64,000 nucleotides of DNA, taken from assembly GCA_963682025.1 (NCBI GenBank), contig OY821519.1, positions 5,648,668 to 5,712,667 of the forward strand, in the 5' to 3' direction. The notes under the pieces are model-generated. The model did not search any database, was not told where the DNA came from, and saw only the letters and a list, made by a program, of their open reading frames with translations. Within the stretch, counting starts at the first letter, position 1. Every line of letters begins with the position of its first letter. The position numbers and the translations under genes are program-made. Shown here piece by piece: positions 9,790 to 20,390 of the stretch. The stretch is from Cordilura impudica. Its lineage: Eukaryota; Arthropoda; Insecta; Diptera; Scathophagidae.

Positions 9790-11340
9790 CATGTGAGTCC
9801 GATCGCAGGGGAGATGTGTAAATATCTAGTAATTCAAGATTTTTTATAACACTTCCTTAAAATCAAACAGAAAGCGTATCACTTATTATTATTATTTATT
9901 ATTTTAACCGGTTAATTTTTAATTTTTCGTTTTTTAGTTTTTATTTTTCGTTTTTCATTTTTCGTTTTTCATTTTTCGTTTTTCATTTCTTGCTTTTCGT
10001 TTTTCATTTTAAATTATTTTTTTTAATTTTTCATTTTTTATTTTTCATTCATTTATTTTTAGTTTTTAATTTTTTAATTTTAATTTTTAATTTTTAATTT
10101 TTTATTTTTCTTATTTTTTTTTCATTTTTAATTTTTTTTCTTCATTTTTCATTTTCCAATTTTTATTTTTCTGTTTTCATTTTTCAACTTTGAATTTTCA
10201 ATTTTCACTTTTCATTTCTTATTTTTCGTGTTTCATGTTTTATTTTTAATTTTTTATTTTTAATTTTTTAGTTTTAATTTTTTGTTATTCATTTTTAACT
10301 TCTTATTTTTCATTTTTCCTTTTTATTTTTTTTAATTTTTTTTTTTATTTTTCATTTCTCATTTTTTATTTTTCATTTTTTATTTGTTATTTTTCATTTT
10401 TAATTTTTAATTTTTTATTTTTAATTTTTTTCTTAATTTTTTATTTTCCATTTTTAATTTTTTTTCGTTTTCCATTTTTCATTTTTTATTTTTCATTTTT
10501 CGTTTTCCATTTTAATTTTTTATTTTTTATTTTTCATTTTTAATTTATTTTTCATTACTCATTTTTTACTTTTCATTTTTTATTTTTCATTTTTTATTTT
10601 TGATTTTTCATTTTTCTTTTTTCAGTTTTCATTTTTTAATTTTCATTGTTGTATTTTTCATATTTTATTTTTCATTTTTCATTATTCATTTTTAACTTTT
10701 CGTTTTTCATTTTTTATTTTTCATTTTTCATTTTTCATTTTTAATTTTTCTTTTTTAATTTTTAATTTTTCATTTTTCATTTTGTTTATACTTTTTTGGT
10801 CGGTTCCATATATCCAAATAAAACATTAAATTACTTAGCCGCTAATTGTTGATTTATTTTGTATCTTTATTTTGTTACAAAATGATGCGCTAACTAACTG
10901 AGCGAGGCGACAGCAAAAAAAGGACTGATTTACTATGTAAACTATGTACATCGTTTAAGACAAAATTAATAAGAGTAGAGAGAATTTAGAGATCAAATTT
11001 TACACTATATCACAAAGATTTAATTCGAACACATTTTTTATTTTTAATTTTTCATTTTCATTTTTCATTTTTTATTTTTCATTTTTTTTTTCATTTTTTA
11101 TTTTTTATTTTTCATTTTCTATTTTTCATTTTTAATTTTTCATTTTTTATTTTCATTTTTAATTTTTCGTTTTTTATTTTTCGTTTTTAATTTTTTACTC
11201 ATCTTTTTTTCATTTTTTATTTTTCATTTTTAATTTTCAAACAGTTTATCAAAATATCATAATTTTGTCACCAATACAATCACATTTTGTCTTACGACTC
11301 ACATGTTACGCTTACATGTTACGCTGTTTTTGAAATTTAC
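9790..11340 (+). repeat. Dispersed repeat family M, copy 1 (AT minisatellite core)
   Basis: The left arm begins CATGTGAGTCCGATCGCAGG and contains AAATCAAACAGAAAGCG and AACCGGTTAATTTTTAATTT. The core (about 9900-10785 and 11035-11235) is a minisatellite of short units of the types ATTTTTC, ATTTTTA and ATTTTTT. About 250 bp of unrelated sequence (10786-11030) interrupts it. The right arm has TCACCAATACAATCACA, CTTACGACTCACATGTTACG and CTGTTTTTG. The CATGTGAG-type words of the two arms are inverted relative to each other. Other copies are at 30056, 37440 and 42170. Confidence 0.75.
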
Positions 11341-12659
11341 CCCCTTGCGCGTATAGAAGTTTACACATCAAAAACTTAAAGCGGTTTCGCAGCTTATATT
11401 TGAAGCATTTTTGCTTAGCGCCTTATAGATAACTTCTAAATTGTAAAATTAAAAATTTTTCAATTGAAAAAGGAAATGAATTTACTCCCGAAAAAAACGT
11501 TATCGTTGGGGAATTTCTTCATCATGAACAAATCCCAATCCAATACAAATTTTTGTGTAGAAAGTTAATTTTTTGGGGAATTTGGTCATTGGGAACTAAG
11601 TACTCAGCGCCTGGTAAGCATAGTGAACCAGGTTTCAAGTCAAAGTCCATTGGATCCCGGACAAGACTGGGTAAAAACAGCAAGTAGAAAATATAATTTA
11701 AAAAAATTTTTTTTTAAATTTTTTATTTCAATGTTTTTTTTTTCGTTAAATAAATACATTGTATTGAAAAAATAAGTGGTTGATGTTGTTTTGTTTTCAT
11801 TGGCAATCATGGACTACAGCGCTCCATTCCTCTTAGCATCATAGATCTTGCTCCCATATACTATACTTTCAATATGTTCTTTATTTTTTTAATTAACAAC
11901 AAAAATATTCGCTTTCTTTGCTGGCCCGGCAAATTATTAATTTATTTATGAAAGAATTCGAATAAAAAAGATATTCTTTTAAAAATAAAAAAAGTGAATA
12001 TTTGAATATCAATTAAAGAGAAATCAAAACAATTGTCAATAGAATGAAAATAAGTTGTAAAAAAATTATTTTATATTTCGAAAATAGTTTATCATTCTGA
12101 ATATAACCTTCATTATACAAAATTGTGTACCTACAAACAGGGTGCACATTACTATTTTAACAATATTTTTTTGATCGTATGATGAATATATTCAGATATG
12201 CGTATTCAGAAAATTTATCACTTGCAGTTAAACTGGTTATATTTTTCTGTTCTCTTTAATATTTCTTCCTCGTTTTTTTTTTTTTAACTGAAACTCATAC
12301 CCAAAATTTAAGGCAACGTTAACTTTTAGTTTTGAAAATTGTGCCATATACAAATATATCAGTATAGTAAAAACTTATACAAAGTTATAATTGAAAATGT
12401 GATTATTTTATATTTACTTGAAAACTAATTGGAGGCGCTTACAGAAATTTTTTCAGCTGTTGGTGGTAAAAAAATATATAATAAAAGATAAATGTATTGT
12501 CTTTAAGAGATACCGAGACTTAGTGCCGTGTATGTTTTCATAATCAAACCTTCCTACGAAGTTTTTATTGTACAATTAAGGTATTTTATTTTATTTATTT
12601 TCTATATCTGTTATCTCAAAGCTTGCTGATGTGCAAGATTTTTTGTTTTTCATTCGCTG
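11341..12659. other. AT-rich stretch without recognisable gene
   Basis: No open frame with recognisable content, no inverted repeat ends and no RNA gene seen. Confidence 0.45.
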
Positions 12660-12895
12660 AAAAAATAAAAAAATTTATCGGCGCTCCATATAGCAGCTGC
12701 GCATGCAAAAAACACAGCTTTTCAAACTAAGTCCGTCTACAATTTTTTATTTCAGCGATTTTTGATTTTGCCAATTTTTGCTCTTGAAGAATTTTGATTT
12801 TGGCGATTTTTGAATTTGGCGATCTTGCCCATAATTTCCATGACTACTCACATTAGTAATTACATAATGTACTTGTCGAGAATTTTAATACTATC
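12660..12895 (-). repeat. Dispersed repeat family H, copy 2 (inverted), left piece
   Basis: The reverse complement contains the AAAATCGCCAAAATC-type tail of family H and the segment ACAAGTACATT..GTGAGTAGTC. The copy is interrupted by two retroelements and continues at 19654-19683 and 27154-27620. Confidence 0.8.
12891..12895 (+). repeat. Target-site duplication of the BEL element, left copy
   Basis: CTATC directly precedes the 5' LTR and recurs at 19649-19653. Confidence 0.9.
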
Positions 12896-13314
12896 TGTTA
12901 CCGCCACTGCCAAATCGCTATAGTGTACATCATTTATTATCGATTAATGTTAAAATATTTTATCTTATTGTTAGTCGTTATTTTACCTGTCATAATGTTG
13001 TAAGAAAAGCTTTTGTTTTCCACGCGGTTGAATAAGAATTTAGGCACACAGTTAACAAGTATCCATTTTTATTGTATTCTTGTATCGTACTTATTACTGT
13101 CATGAAGTTTGCTCTGCGTTTCTTAACCAAAAAAGTTAGTAATATTTTCTTAATTTTTGTAATTTCGTTTAATATTGTAAAAACTTAATTTCAGGAATTT
13201 TAACGTTTAAGTACAACACAATAAATATAAATTTGTTATTGAAAACTAGTGTGTTTATACTTGGCGTTCGCAATCTTCATTGGGAACAAAGGGCTTGGGC
13301 AGCTTCACCCAACA
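12896..13314 (+). repeat. BEL 5' LTR
   Basis: Starts TGTTACCGCCACTGCC and ends AGCTTCACCCAACA, giving the usual TGTT..AACA ends. By-eye comparison over 419 bp found no difference from the 3' copy. Confidence 0.95.
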
Positions 13315-13465
13315 TTAATTAAAATTCTTTTTTGTGGCTGAAGACATTACTCCTGTTTGAATATTTATCGATGTTTTCTGTTCGTGTATAGTGTGTACCT
13401 CAGTGTTCCTGTTAACCTAAAAACAACTATAATTTTCCTGGCAGATAAACCATAAGTCCTTAAAA

Positions 13466-16400
13466 ATGCATTCGTCTACATCGCATGGTCAACTACCAAA
13501 TGCCCAAAACGTAAGTACCTCTAACACTAATAGTTCAGAAAACTGTCAAATATGTCACCAACCACCTACAATAAACAATATCGTCAAATGCAACAACTGT
13601 CGTTTACCATTTCACCGCCAATGTGCTAGAATCACAAATTCTAATGGCTGGAAATGTGCCGATTGTGTTACAAATGTACTACCAGGTTCACCTTTGTCTG
13701 TCTGCAGTCAAAACAGCCGTGCTTCGAATTCTGCTAGAACTTCAAATTCAAGAAGGCAACTACAATTGCAACGTTTAGAAGAAGAAAGACAACTTGAAAG
13801 AGATTTTCTTAAAAAAAAATATCAAATTCTTGAGCAAGCACAAGACAATGATGAAGACATCGGTTCTGTAACAGACTCTGTCAATCAGTGGTTAAATAAT
13901 CAACCAGAACCAAATTTACATTCTTATGTGCCAATGTCATCTTTAAACCACAGAAGTAATCCTGGTATTCAGCGTACTGTAACTGAAACAAATTTATTTA
14001 CTTTACCCAACCAAACAGATTCTTCTATACCAATTGCACCAATTAACCAGAACATAATCTCAAATTTCGTTTACACAAATAAAACTCAACCTAACTCAAC
14101 AAATACGGCATTCAACAACAACAATTTTGTCCAAGATCAAAATGTTTTATTAACACAAAACGAAACGTCACATAAGTTATTGAATTTCGCCGCCAATAAT
14201 CCATTCACAAACCAAGAGACAAATAACTCACAAACCGATAAACACTTGCAAAATCCGTATGCACACCCCTCGTTTTTTACTCCACCATCATTTACAAACA
14301 ATCCAATAGCCAACGGTATACAGAGAAATCTTACACATCACCAATTTAATGCACGACAGACTGTGCCAAAAGAACTTCCAGTATTTTCTGGTAATCCCGA
14401 GGATTGGCCACTTTTTAACTCAACATATAAATGGTCTACCACTACATGTGGGCTTACAGATGCTGAAAACCTGGTTAGACTCCAAAAAGCTCTTCGGGGT
14501 GATGCATTAAGGTCTGTACAACATATTCTTATTCACCCATCTTGTGTACCAGAGGCTGTCTCAACTTTAAAACTTCTTTATGGTCAGCCGGAAAAAATTG
14601 TTAATTCTGTTAAAAACAAAATAAAATTCCTCCCTGCTGTAAACACTAAAAAATTGGAAACAATTACCTCTTTTGCAGTAGAAGTTAAAGGTTTAAAAAC
14701 AATAATAGAAGCTTGCGAATTATATGATGAATTAAACAATTCATCCCTTTTACAAGATTTAATTAATAAAATGCCATCAAATTTACAATTAGAATGGGGA
14801 AAACACAAAATGAAATTGACGAAAGAAAAAATAAAAGCAAATCTGTCAGAATTTGCTGCTTGGATTTACGACGTCGGCGTCTCTGCTAGCATAGTAAATT
14901 TGGAGAGTAGCAGCGGTGCATCTTCATCAACAGAAATCGTCTCACGAAATAAACAAAAAAATGAATACATGCACACACACTCAGAACAAAACAAAAGAAG
15001 TTGTATTGTATGTGAAAAAAATTGTAGCAATGTTTCTAACTGCGAGACATTTTTAACAGCTGATCGAAATGAGCGTTGGAATATCGTAAGAAGATACAAT
15101 TTGTGCAAATTGTGTTTGCGTAAACATTATGGTGTTTGCAAAAGCAATATCGTTTGTGGTAAAAAAAACTGTCAAATAAAACATAACTCTCTTTTACATG
15201 CTAGTCCCAATACTGAAGAGAATTTTAAAAGAGATGAACAAATTTCAAATGAAAACAGAAACAACAGCAACCAAGCACATAATGTTAATACGCACAGTGG
15301 CTCGTTTAATCAAATATTATTTAAAATTGTACCAATAAAAATTTTTGGGAAAAATAAAAAATGTGTTAAAACGTTCGCTTTTATTGATGAAGGGTCATCC
15401 GTTAGTCTAATGGACGAAAAAATATATCACGATTTGAATTTAGAAGGTGAACCCGAACCATTATGTTTAAAGTGGACTAGTAATGTAGAAAGGAATGAAA
15501 AAGAGTCCATGAAGATTTCAATTAGCATGTGCGGACCAAACAGAAAAACGCACTTTTTAGAAGTTCGTACTGTTAAACAGCTGTCATTACCATCTCAAAG
15601 TATAAACTACAATGATTTAAGCAAACAATTTCCATACTTACGTGGATTGCCTATTGACAATTATAAGGATGCAGTACCAAGTGTTTTAATTGGGTTAAAT
15701 AATATCAATTTGTGTGTAACTAATCGTATTAAAGAAGGGCGTGTAGGGGAGCCTACTGCTGTGTGCACCCGCTTAGGATGGTTTTTGTGCGGAAACATGA
15801 GTGGTAAGATAAATCATGATCAATATTCTTGTATTCATATTTGTGAATGTAATGACACTAAACTAAATAATTTAGTAAAGCAATTCTATACAATTGAAAC
15901 GTCCGGTATAGCTGGGAAATCAAGAGTCCTAGGTAGAGAAGAACAGCGAGCCCTTTCCATTTTAGAAGAACAAACAACACAAAAACCTAATGGTCATTAT
16001 GAGACCGCATTGTTATGGCGTTTAGATAATATTAAACTTCCAGAAAGTTATGAGATGGCAAAGAAAAGATTAATATGTCTTGAAAAGATCTTGAAAAATA
16101 ATAATGATCTTTTTAATGTTTTTGAAAAAACAATATCAGAATATCTAAATAAAAATTATATAACAAAACTAGAAAATGCCGAAAATGGTAGTAATAAAGT
16201 CTGGTATTTACCTATTTTTCCAGTTTTTAATAAAAACAAACCTAATAAAACAAGAATTGTTTGGGATGCTGCATCTAAATCTCATGGAGTCTCACTGAAT
16301 TCTATGCTTTTAAAAGGACCAGACCTACTTTCCTCCCTTCCAGCCATACTTTTTCGATTTCGACAAAAGAAAGTTGCAGTTACTGCAGATATAGAACAAA

Positions 16401-19192
16401 TGTTCCATAGAATCTTCATCAGGGAAGATGATCGTCACTGTCAAAGATTTCTTTGGCGTAGTTGTGATACCACGAAAGATCCTGAAATTTATATTATGAA
16501 TGTTATGATTTTTGGTGCGTCGTGTGCACCCTGCATATCGCAATATGTCAAAAACTTAAATGCTGCTAAATATGAAGAAAAATATCCACAGGCTTCAGCT
16601 GCCATTATAAACAATCATTATGTAGATGATTTTCTCATTTCCACAGATACATCGGAAGAAGCGTTAAAAATGGCTAAAGAAGTTCACTATATACACAGCT
16701 TGGCAGGATTTAATCTTCGGAATTGGTGCTCAAACAGTAAGATTGTTTTAGAAGAAATGAATGTGGATAAATCGGATGTAAAAAACCTAAATATTGGAGA
16801 TGAGCTAGAAACAGAAAAAATATTGGGAATCTTTTGGAAACCAAGTGACGATGTTATAACTTTTAAAATTTCACCATCTATTTTAAACAGTCAAATTTTT
16901 ATTGGAGAAAAAATTCCCACAAAGAGAGAAGTTTTAAAGATACTCATGAGCGTTTATGATCCTTTGGGACTAGTTGGAAATTTTTTAATGTTTTTAAAAA
17001 TAACCTTACAAGAGATATGGAGAAGTGGCGCTGGATGGGACGACACTATTTTGGGCCCCCAGGCTGAAAAGTGGAAAAAATGGTTATCATTTTTACCTAA
17101 ATTAAAGGATGTTAATCTTCCTAGATGTTACTTAAAATCATTATCTAATTATAATAATACATTTGTAGAGCTTCACACTTTTGTCGATGCGAGTGAAAAC
17201 GGTTACGCAGCTGTTTCATATTTGAGAATATCATGTGGTGAAAATATTATAATTTCGTTAGTGGGATCAAAAACTCGAGTTGCACCACTAAAGTTGGCAT
17301 CAATTCCAAGACTAGAATTAATGGGAGCACTTATTGGTGCCCGTTATTCAAAAACTATAATAGACAGCCACGAGATTAATATAAATAGAAAAATATTTTG
17401 GTCTGATTCTAGAACGGTTTTAAGCTGGATCCGTTCGGATCATAGAAAGTATCACCAATTTGTTGCCGTCCGTGTGAGTGAAATTTTAGATTTGTCAGAA
17501 ATAGAAGAGTGGCGCTGGATTGCGGGAAAATTAAACGTGGCAGATGATGCTACAAAATGGTCGAATACTCCAAATATAACCCAATCCAGTCGCTGGTTTT
17601 GCGGTCCAGATTTTTTAAAACTTTCAGAAGATATGTGGCCCGTTGAAGAAAAAGATACTAAATTTACTGACATTGAAATAAAACATCAAAATCTTGTAAT
17701 TCAATGTGTTAAGCCGTTTATAATTTTTGAACGGTTTTCCCGATGGTGTAGGTTGTTAAGAGCTGTTGGGTACGTGATTAAATTTTGTGATTTTGTAAAA
17801 CACAAACAAAAAAAATCAGATTTTAAAAATGAACTTACTCAAGATGAATTACGAACTGCTGAAATTTTGTTGTTAAAAGAAGCTCAATATGAGGTTTTTT
17901 CTGATGAAATTAAAGCTTTGCTGCAAGACAAAATTATATATAAATCTAGTTCCATTTATAAACTGTCACCATTTCTGGATAACCAGGGAGTTTTGCGAGT
18001 AGGAGGTCGAATTGGAAATGCGGATGTGCCAGAGGAAATGAAGAATCCAGCTATTTTGCCAAAGCACAGCTATGTAACGGAACTTTTACTATTACATTAT
18101 CACAACAAATTTCATCACATCAACCACGAAACTACAATTAACGAACTTCGCCAAAGGTATCACGTCGCTAGACTAAGAGTTGTGTTTAAGTCTGTGGTGA
18201 AAAGATGTCAAATGTGTAAAGTTAAAAAAGCTGTACCTATATTGCCACAAATGGCCAAATTACCGAGAGCTCGACTCGCAGCTTATGTCGCCCCATTTTC
18301 ATTTACAGGACTCGATTATTTTGGGCCCTTATTCGTGACTGTAAGTAGACACAAAGAAAAAAGATATGGTGCACTTTTTACGTGTTTAACCGTAAGGGCG
18401 GTACATATAGAGATTGTAAATTCTCTTAATACGAGTTCCTGTATTATGGCTATTAGAAACTTTACGGCAAGAAGAGGTATACCAATAGAGTTCTTTAGCG
18501 ACAATGGAACCAATTTTGTCGGTGCAGAGTGCGAATTGCGCCAAGCTCTTCAAGAGGTAGACGCTAATGAGTTAGTTCGGAGTTTTACCACATCGACTAC
18601 GAAGTGGAATTTTAATCCACCTGCAGCACCCCATATGGGAGGTGCATGGGAGCGATTGGTAAGATCTGTTAAGTCCGTTTTGTACAAAATTTTGCCTGAA
18701 AGATGCCCTAATGAGGAGATTTTAAGAAGTATGATGGCGGAGGTAGAGAATATTGTGAACTCACGCCCGCTTACGTATGTTCCTATTGAGGATGAAAACA
18801 TGGAGGCTCTTACCCCAAATCACTTCTTACTTGGAAGCTCAAATGGTTTAAAGCCCTTGGCTTCGTACGATGACTCCGAGGTGGTATTACGACAGTGTTG
18901 GTTATCGTCACAGCAATTTGCAGAGAGGTTTTGGAAGAGGTGGGTGGCAGAGTACTTGCCAACTTTGACGTGTAGAACTAAGTGGTTTGAGAGGGCCAAG
19001 CCGTTGGAGGTGGGTGATCTGGTACTTGTGGTTGACCCTGGAAATCCAAGGAATGTTTGGCCTAGAGGAAAAATTATTGAAGTATTTAAGGCCGATGATG
19101 GCCAAGTTAGGAAAGCCAAAGTAATGACAAAATGTGGAGTTTTAGAGAGGCCTACTGCCAAGTTAGCGATTTTAGACGTGTCTCAGAAATAG
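13466..19192 (+). CDS. BEL/Pao gag-pol polyprotein with N-terminal PHD finger
   Basis: 1908 residues, intact. Residues 27-67 form a C4HC3 zinc finger (C27, C30, C42, C45, H50, C53, C64, C67), the pattern of a PHD finger. A charged, probably coiled-coil stretch follows at about 95-125, then an Asn/Gln-rich linker. The gag-type domain starts near 305 (KELPVFSGNPEDWPLF). Cys-rich knuckles lie at about 513-565. The protease has FIDEGSSVSLM with Asp 641. Reverse transcriptase has DIEQMF (about 975) and YVDD (1052-1055). An RNase H-like part carries FVDASENGY, LELMGAL and WSDSRTV. The integrase has an HHCC finger from about 1541 and catalytic D1617, D1679 and E1729. A C-terminal Pao-type domain ends the protein (RTKWFE, VGDLVLVVD). 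The ATG at 13466 is the first in frame after the LTR and leads directly into the finger. Confidence 0.95.
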   Translation: MHSSTSHGQLPNAQNVSTSNTNSSENCQICHQPPTINNIVKCNNCRLPFHRQCARITNSNGWKCADCVTNVLPGSPLSVCSQNSRASNSARTSNSRRQLQLQRLEEERQLERDFLKKKYQILEQAQDNDEDIGSVTDSVNQWLNNQPEPNLHSYVPMSSLNHRSNPGIQRTVTETNLFTLPNQTDSSIPIAPINQNIISNFVYTNKTQPNSTNTAFNNNNFVQDQNVLLTQNETSHKLLNFAANNPFTNQETNNSQTDKHLQNPYAHPSFFTPPSFTNNPIANGIQRNLTHHQFNARQTVPKELPVFSGNPEDWPLFNSTYKWSTTTCGLTDAENLVRLQKALRGDALRSVQHILIHPSCVPEAVSTLKLLYGQPEKIVNSVKNKIKFLPAVNTKKLETITSFAVEVKGLKTIIEACELYDELNNSSLLQDLINKMPSNLQLEWGKHKMKLTKEKIKANLSEFAAWIYDVGVSASIVNLESSSGASSSTEIVSRNKQKNEYMHTHSEQNKRSCIVCEKNCSNVSNCETFLTADRNERWNIVRRYNLCKLCLRKHYGVCKSNIVCGKKNCQIKHNSLLHASPNTEENFKRDEQISNENRNNSNQAHNVNTHSGSFNQILFKIVPIKIFGKNKKCVKTFAFIDEGSSVSLMDEKIYHDLNLEGEPEPLCLKWTSNVERNEKESMKISISMCGPNRKTHFLEVRTVKQLSLPSQSINYNDLSKQFPYLRGLPIDNYKDAVPSVLIGLNNINLCVTNRIKEGRVGEPTAVCTRLGWFLCGNMSGKINHDQYSCIHICECNDTKLNNLVKQFYTIETSGIAGKSRVLGREEQRALSILEEQTTQKPNGHYETALLWRLDNIKLPESYEMAKKRLICLEKILKNNNDLFNVFEKTISEYLNKNYITKLENAENGSNKVWYLPIFPVFNKNKPNKTRIVWDAASKSHGVSLNSMLLKGPDLLSSLPAILFRFRQKKVAVTADIEQMFHRIFIREDDRHCQRFLWRSCDTTKDPEIYIMNVMIFGASCAPCISQYVKNLNAAKYEEKYPQASAAIINNHYVDDFLISTDTSEEALKMAKEVHYIHSLAGFNLRNWCSNSKIVLEEMNVDKSDVKNLNIGDELETEKILGIFWKPSDDVITFKISPSILNSQIFIGEKIPTKREVLKILMSVYDPLGLVGNFLMFLKITLQEIWRSGAGWDDTILGPQAEKWKKWLSFLPKLKDVNLPRCYLKSLSNYNNTFVELHTFVDASENGYAAVSYLRISCGENIIISLVGSKTRVAPLKLASIPRLELMGALIGARYSKTIIDSHEININRKIFWSDSRTVLSWIRSDHRKYHQFVAVRVSEILDLSEIEEWRWIAGKLNVADDATKWSNTPNITQSSRWFCGPDFLKLSEDMWPVEEKDTKFTDIEIKHQNLVIQCVKPFIIFERFSRWCRLLRAVGYVIKFCDFVKHKQKKSDFKNELTQDELRTAEILLLKEAQYEVFSDEIKALLQDKIIYKSSSIYKLSPFLDNQGVLRVGGRIGNADVPEEMKNPAILPKHSYVTELLLLHYHNKFHHINHETTINELRQRYHVARLRVVFKSVVKRCQMCKVKKAVPILPQMAKLPRARLAAYVAPFSFTGLDYFGPLFVTVSRHKEKRYGALFTCLTVRAVHIEIVNSLNTSSCIMAIRNFTARRGIPIEFFSDNGTNFVGAECELRQALQEVDANELVRSFTTSTTKWNFNPPAAPHMGGAWERLVRSVKSVLYKILPERCPNEEILRSMMAEVENIVNSRPLTYVPIEDENMEALTPNHFLLGSSNGLKPLASYDDSEVVLRQCWLSSQQFAERFWKRWVAEYLPTLTCRTKWFERAKPLEVGDLVLVVDPGNPRNVWPRGKIIEVFKADDGQVRKAKVMTKCGVLERPTAKLAILDVSQK

Positions 19193-19220
19193 TAAGGCTT
19201 CGAAAGCTTCTCGCCATACT

Positions 19221-19229
19221 GCGGAGGGG
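19221..19229 (+). promoter_or_regulatory. BEL polypurine tract
   Basis: GCGGAGGGG ends one base before the TGTT of the 3' LTR, where plus-strand DNA priming is expected. Confidence 0.7.
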
Positions 19230-19648
19230 TGTTACCGCCACTGCCAAATCGCTATAGTGTACATCATTTATTATCGATTAATGTTAAAATATTTTATCTT
19301 ATTGTTAGTCGTTATTTTACCTGTCATAATGTTGTAAGAAAAGCTTTTGTTTTCCACGCGGTTGAATAAGAATTTAGGCACACAGTTAACAAGTATCCAT
19401 TTTTATTGTATTCTTGTATCGTACTTATTACTGTCATGAAGTTTGCTCTGCGTTTCTTAACCAAAAAAGTTAGTAATATTTTCTTAATTTTTGTAATTTC
19501 GTTTAATATTGTAAAAACTTAATTTCAGGAATTTTAACGTTTAAGTACAACACAATAAATATAAATTTGTTATTGAAAACTAGTGTGTTTATACTTGGCG
19601 TTCGCAATCTTCATTGGGAACAAAGGGCTTGGGCAGCTTCACCCAACA
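19230..19648 (+). repeat. BEL 3' LTR
   Basis: 419 bp, matching 12896-13314 with no difference seen, followed by the duplication CTATC (19649-19653). Confidence 0.95.
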
Positions 19649-19687
19649 CTATCGCTTTCATATTTTTTACATAAGAGGTACCACGCG
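19649..19687 (-). repeat. Short piece of family H between two retroelements
   Basis: CTATC (BEL duplication) plus about 30 bp ending in CGCG (19684-19687), the left target duplication of the errantivirus. The reverse complement reads GTGGTACCTCTTATGTAAAA, matching family H at 33155-33175. Confidence 0.85.
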
Positions 19688-20370
19688 AGTTAAGTCCAAT
19701 GGAACACTGAACTCAACAGATTCCATCGAACTTGAAAACCCTATATCTAGCATAAGAATAAATTACCAAGAATAAAATAAATACCATATTATTAAAATTA
19801 TAATTTTTAATAACTAGAACAAAGTGTTAATAAACTTTGTATTAATAAAATTGTTTACTCAATAATTATTTCAGTTCATCATTTAAAATGAAATAAATGT
19901 CAAACTAACAGAATTATAATTTTAAACGAAAACAAAGTGTTAATAAACTTTCATATGGAAACTTACTTCATTCATTGAAACTTGATACCTTTGTTTTCGT
20001 CATTAAACTAGAACAAAGAGTTAATAAACTTTGTATTGAAATTTTGTTTATTCATTTCAATCATTTAAAATAAAATAAATGTCAAATCACCAAAATTACA
20101 GTTTCAAAACGAAAACAAAGTGTCGATAAACTTTCGTATGAAAAACTCACTTTGTTTTCGTCATTTACTTCCTACAAAATACAATATTGTTTTATGACCA
20201 ACCAATTAAACGTTCTATAAAAGAAACCAATAGCATAAGCATATTTTTTTATTGAATATTTATAGTTTTAGATTAAGAATATTTTTGTATAAAAATATAG
20301 CAAACAATAAAGTAAAGAGCAGTTCATATTAACATTCCAACCAAATGTATTCGTGGACTTTCATTTAACT
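19688..20370 (+). repeat. Errantivirus 5' LTR
   Basis: 683 bp. It contains the copy of the env C-terminal coding end (to about 19775) and two rounds of a duplicated block holding four near-copies of ACAAAGTGTTAATAAACTTT. Several are flanked so as to form ACAAAGT..ACTTTGT or CGAAAAC..GTTTTCG inverted pairs. A TATAAAAG-like box is at about 20217-20223. Confidence 0.93.
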
Positions 20371-20382
20371 GGCGCAGTCGGC
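20371..20382 (+). promoter_or_regulatory. Primer binding site, tRNA-Ser type
   Basis: GGCGCAGTCGGC follows the 5' LTR directly (with the last T of the LTR, TGGCGCAGTCGG). This matches the serine-tRNA primer site known from 17.6/297/ZAM-like elements. Confidence 0.85.
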
Positions 20383-20390
20383 AAACAAAT

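Larger units (their letters stand above)
12896..19648 (+). mobile_element. Complete BEL/Pao LTR retrotransposon
   Basis: 6753 bp bounded by two 419-bp LTRs and a 5-bp target duplication CTATC. One long open frame (13466-19192) carries gag and pol functions in the Pao order. A purine tract (GCGGAGGGG, 19221-19229) precedes the 3' LTR. I could not recognise a standard tRNA primer site after the 5' LTR, where the sequence starts TTAATTAAAATTC. Identical LTRs and an unbroken polyprotein point to a very recent insertion. It lies in the inverted family H repeat, 39 bp left of the errantivirus. Confidence 0.95.

Noticed and set aside
9900..11240. Possible CRISPR-like array of short repeats
   Set aside because: The units are 6-8 bp AT words without unique spacers of constant length; it is a minisatellite.
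13315..13465. Primer binding site for the BEL element
   Set aside because: No stretch directly after the 5' LTR matched a tRNA 3' end known to me, so none is annotated.
18820..19161. Minus-strand frames inside the BEL polyprotein
   Set aside because: Shadows of the plus-strand gag-pol gene, which has clear domains.
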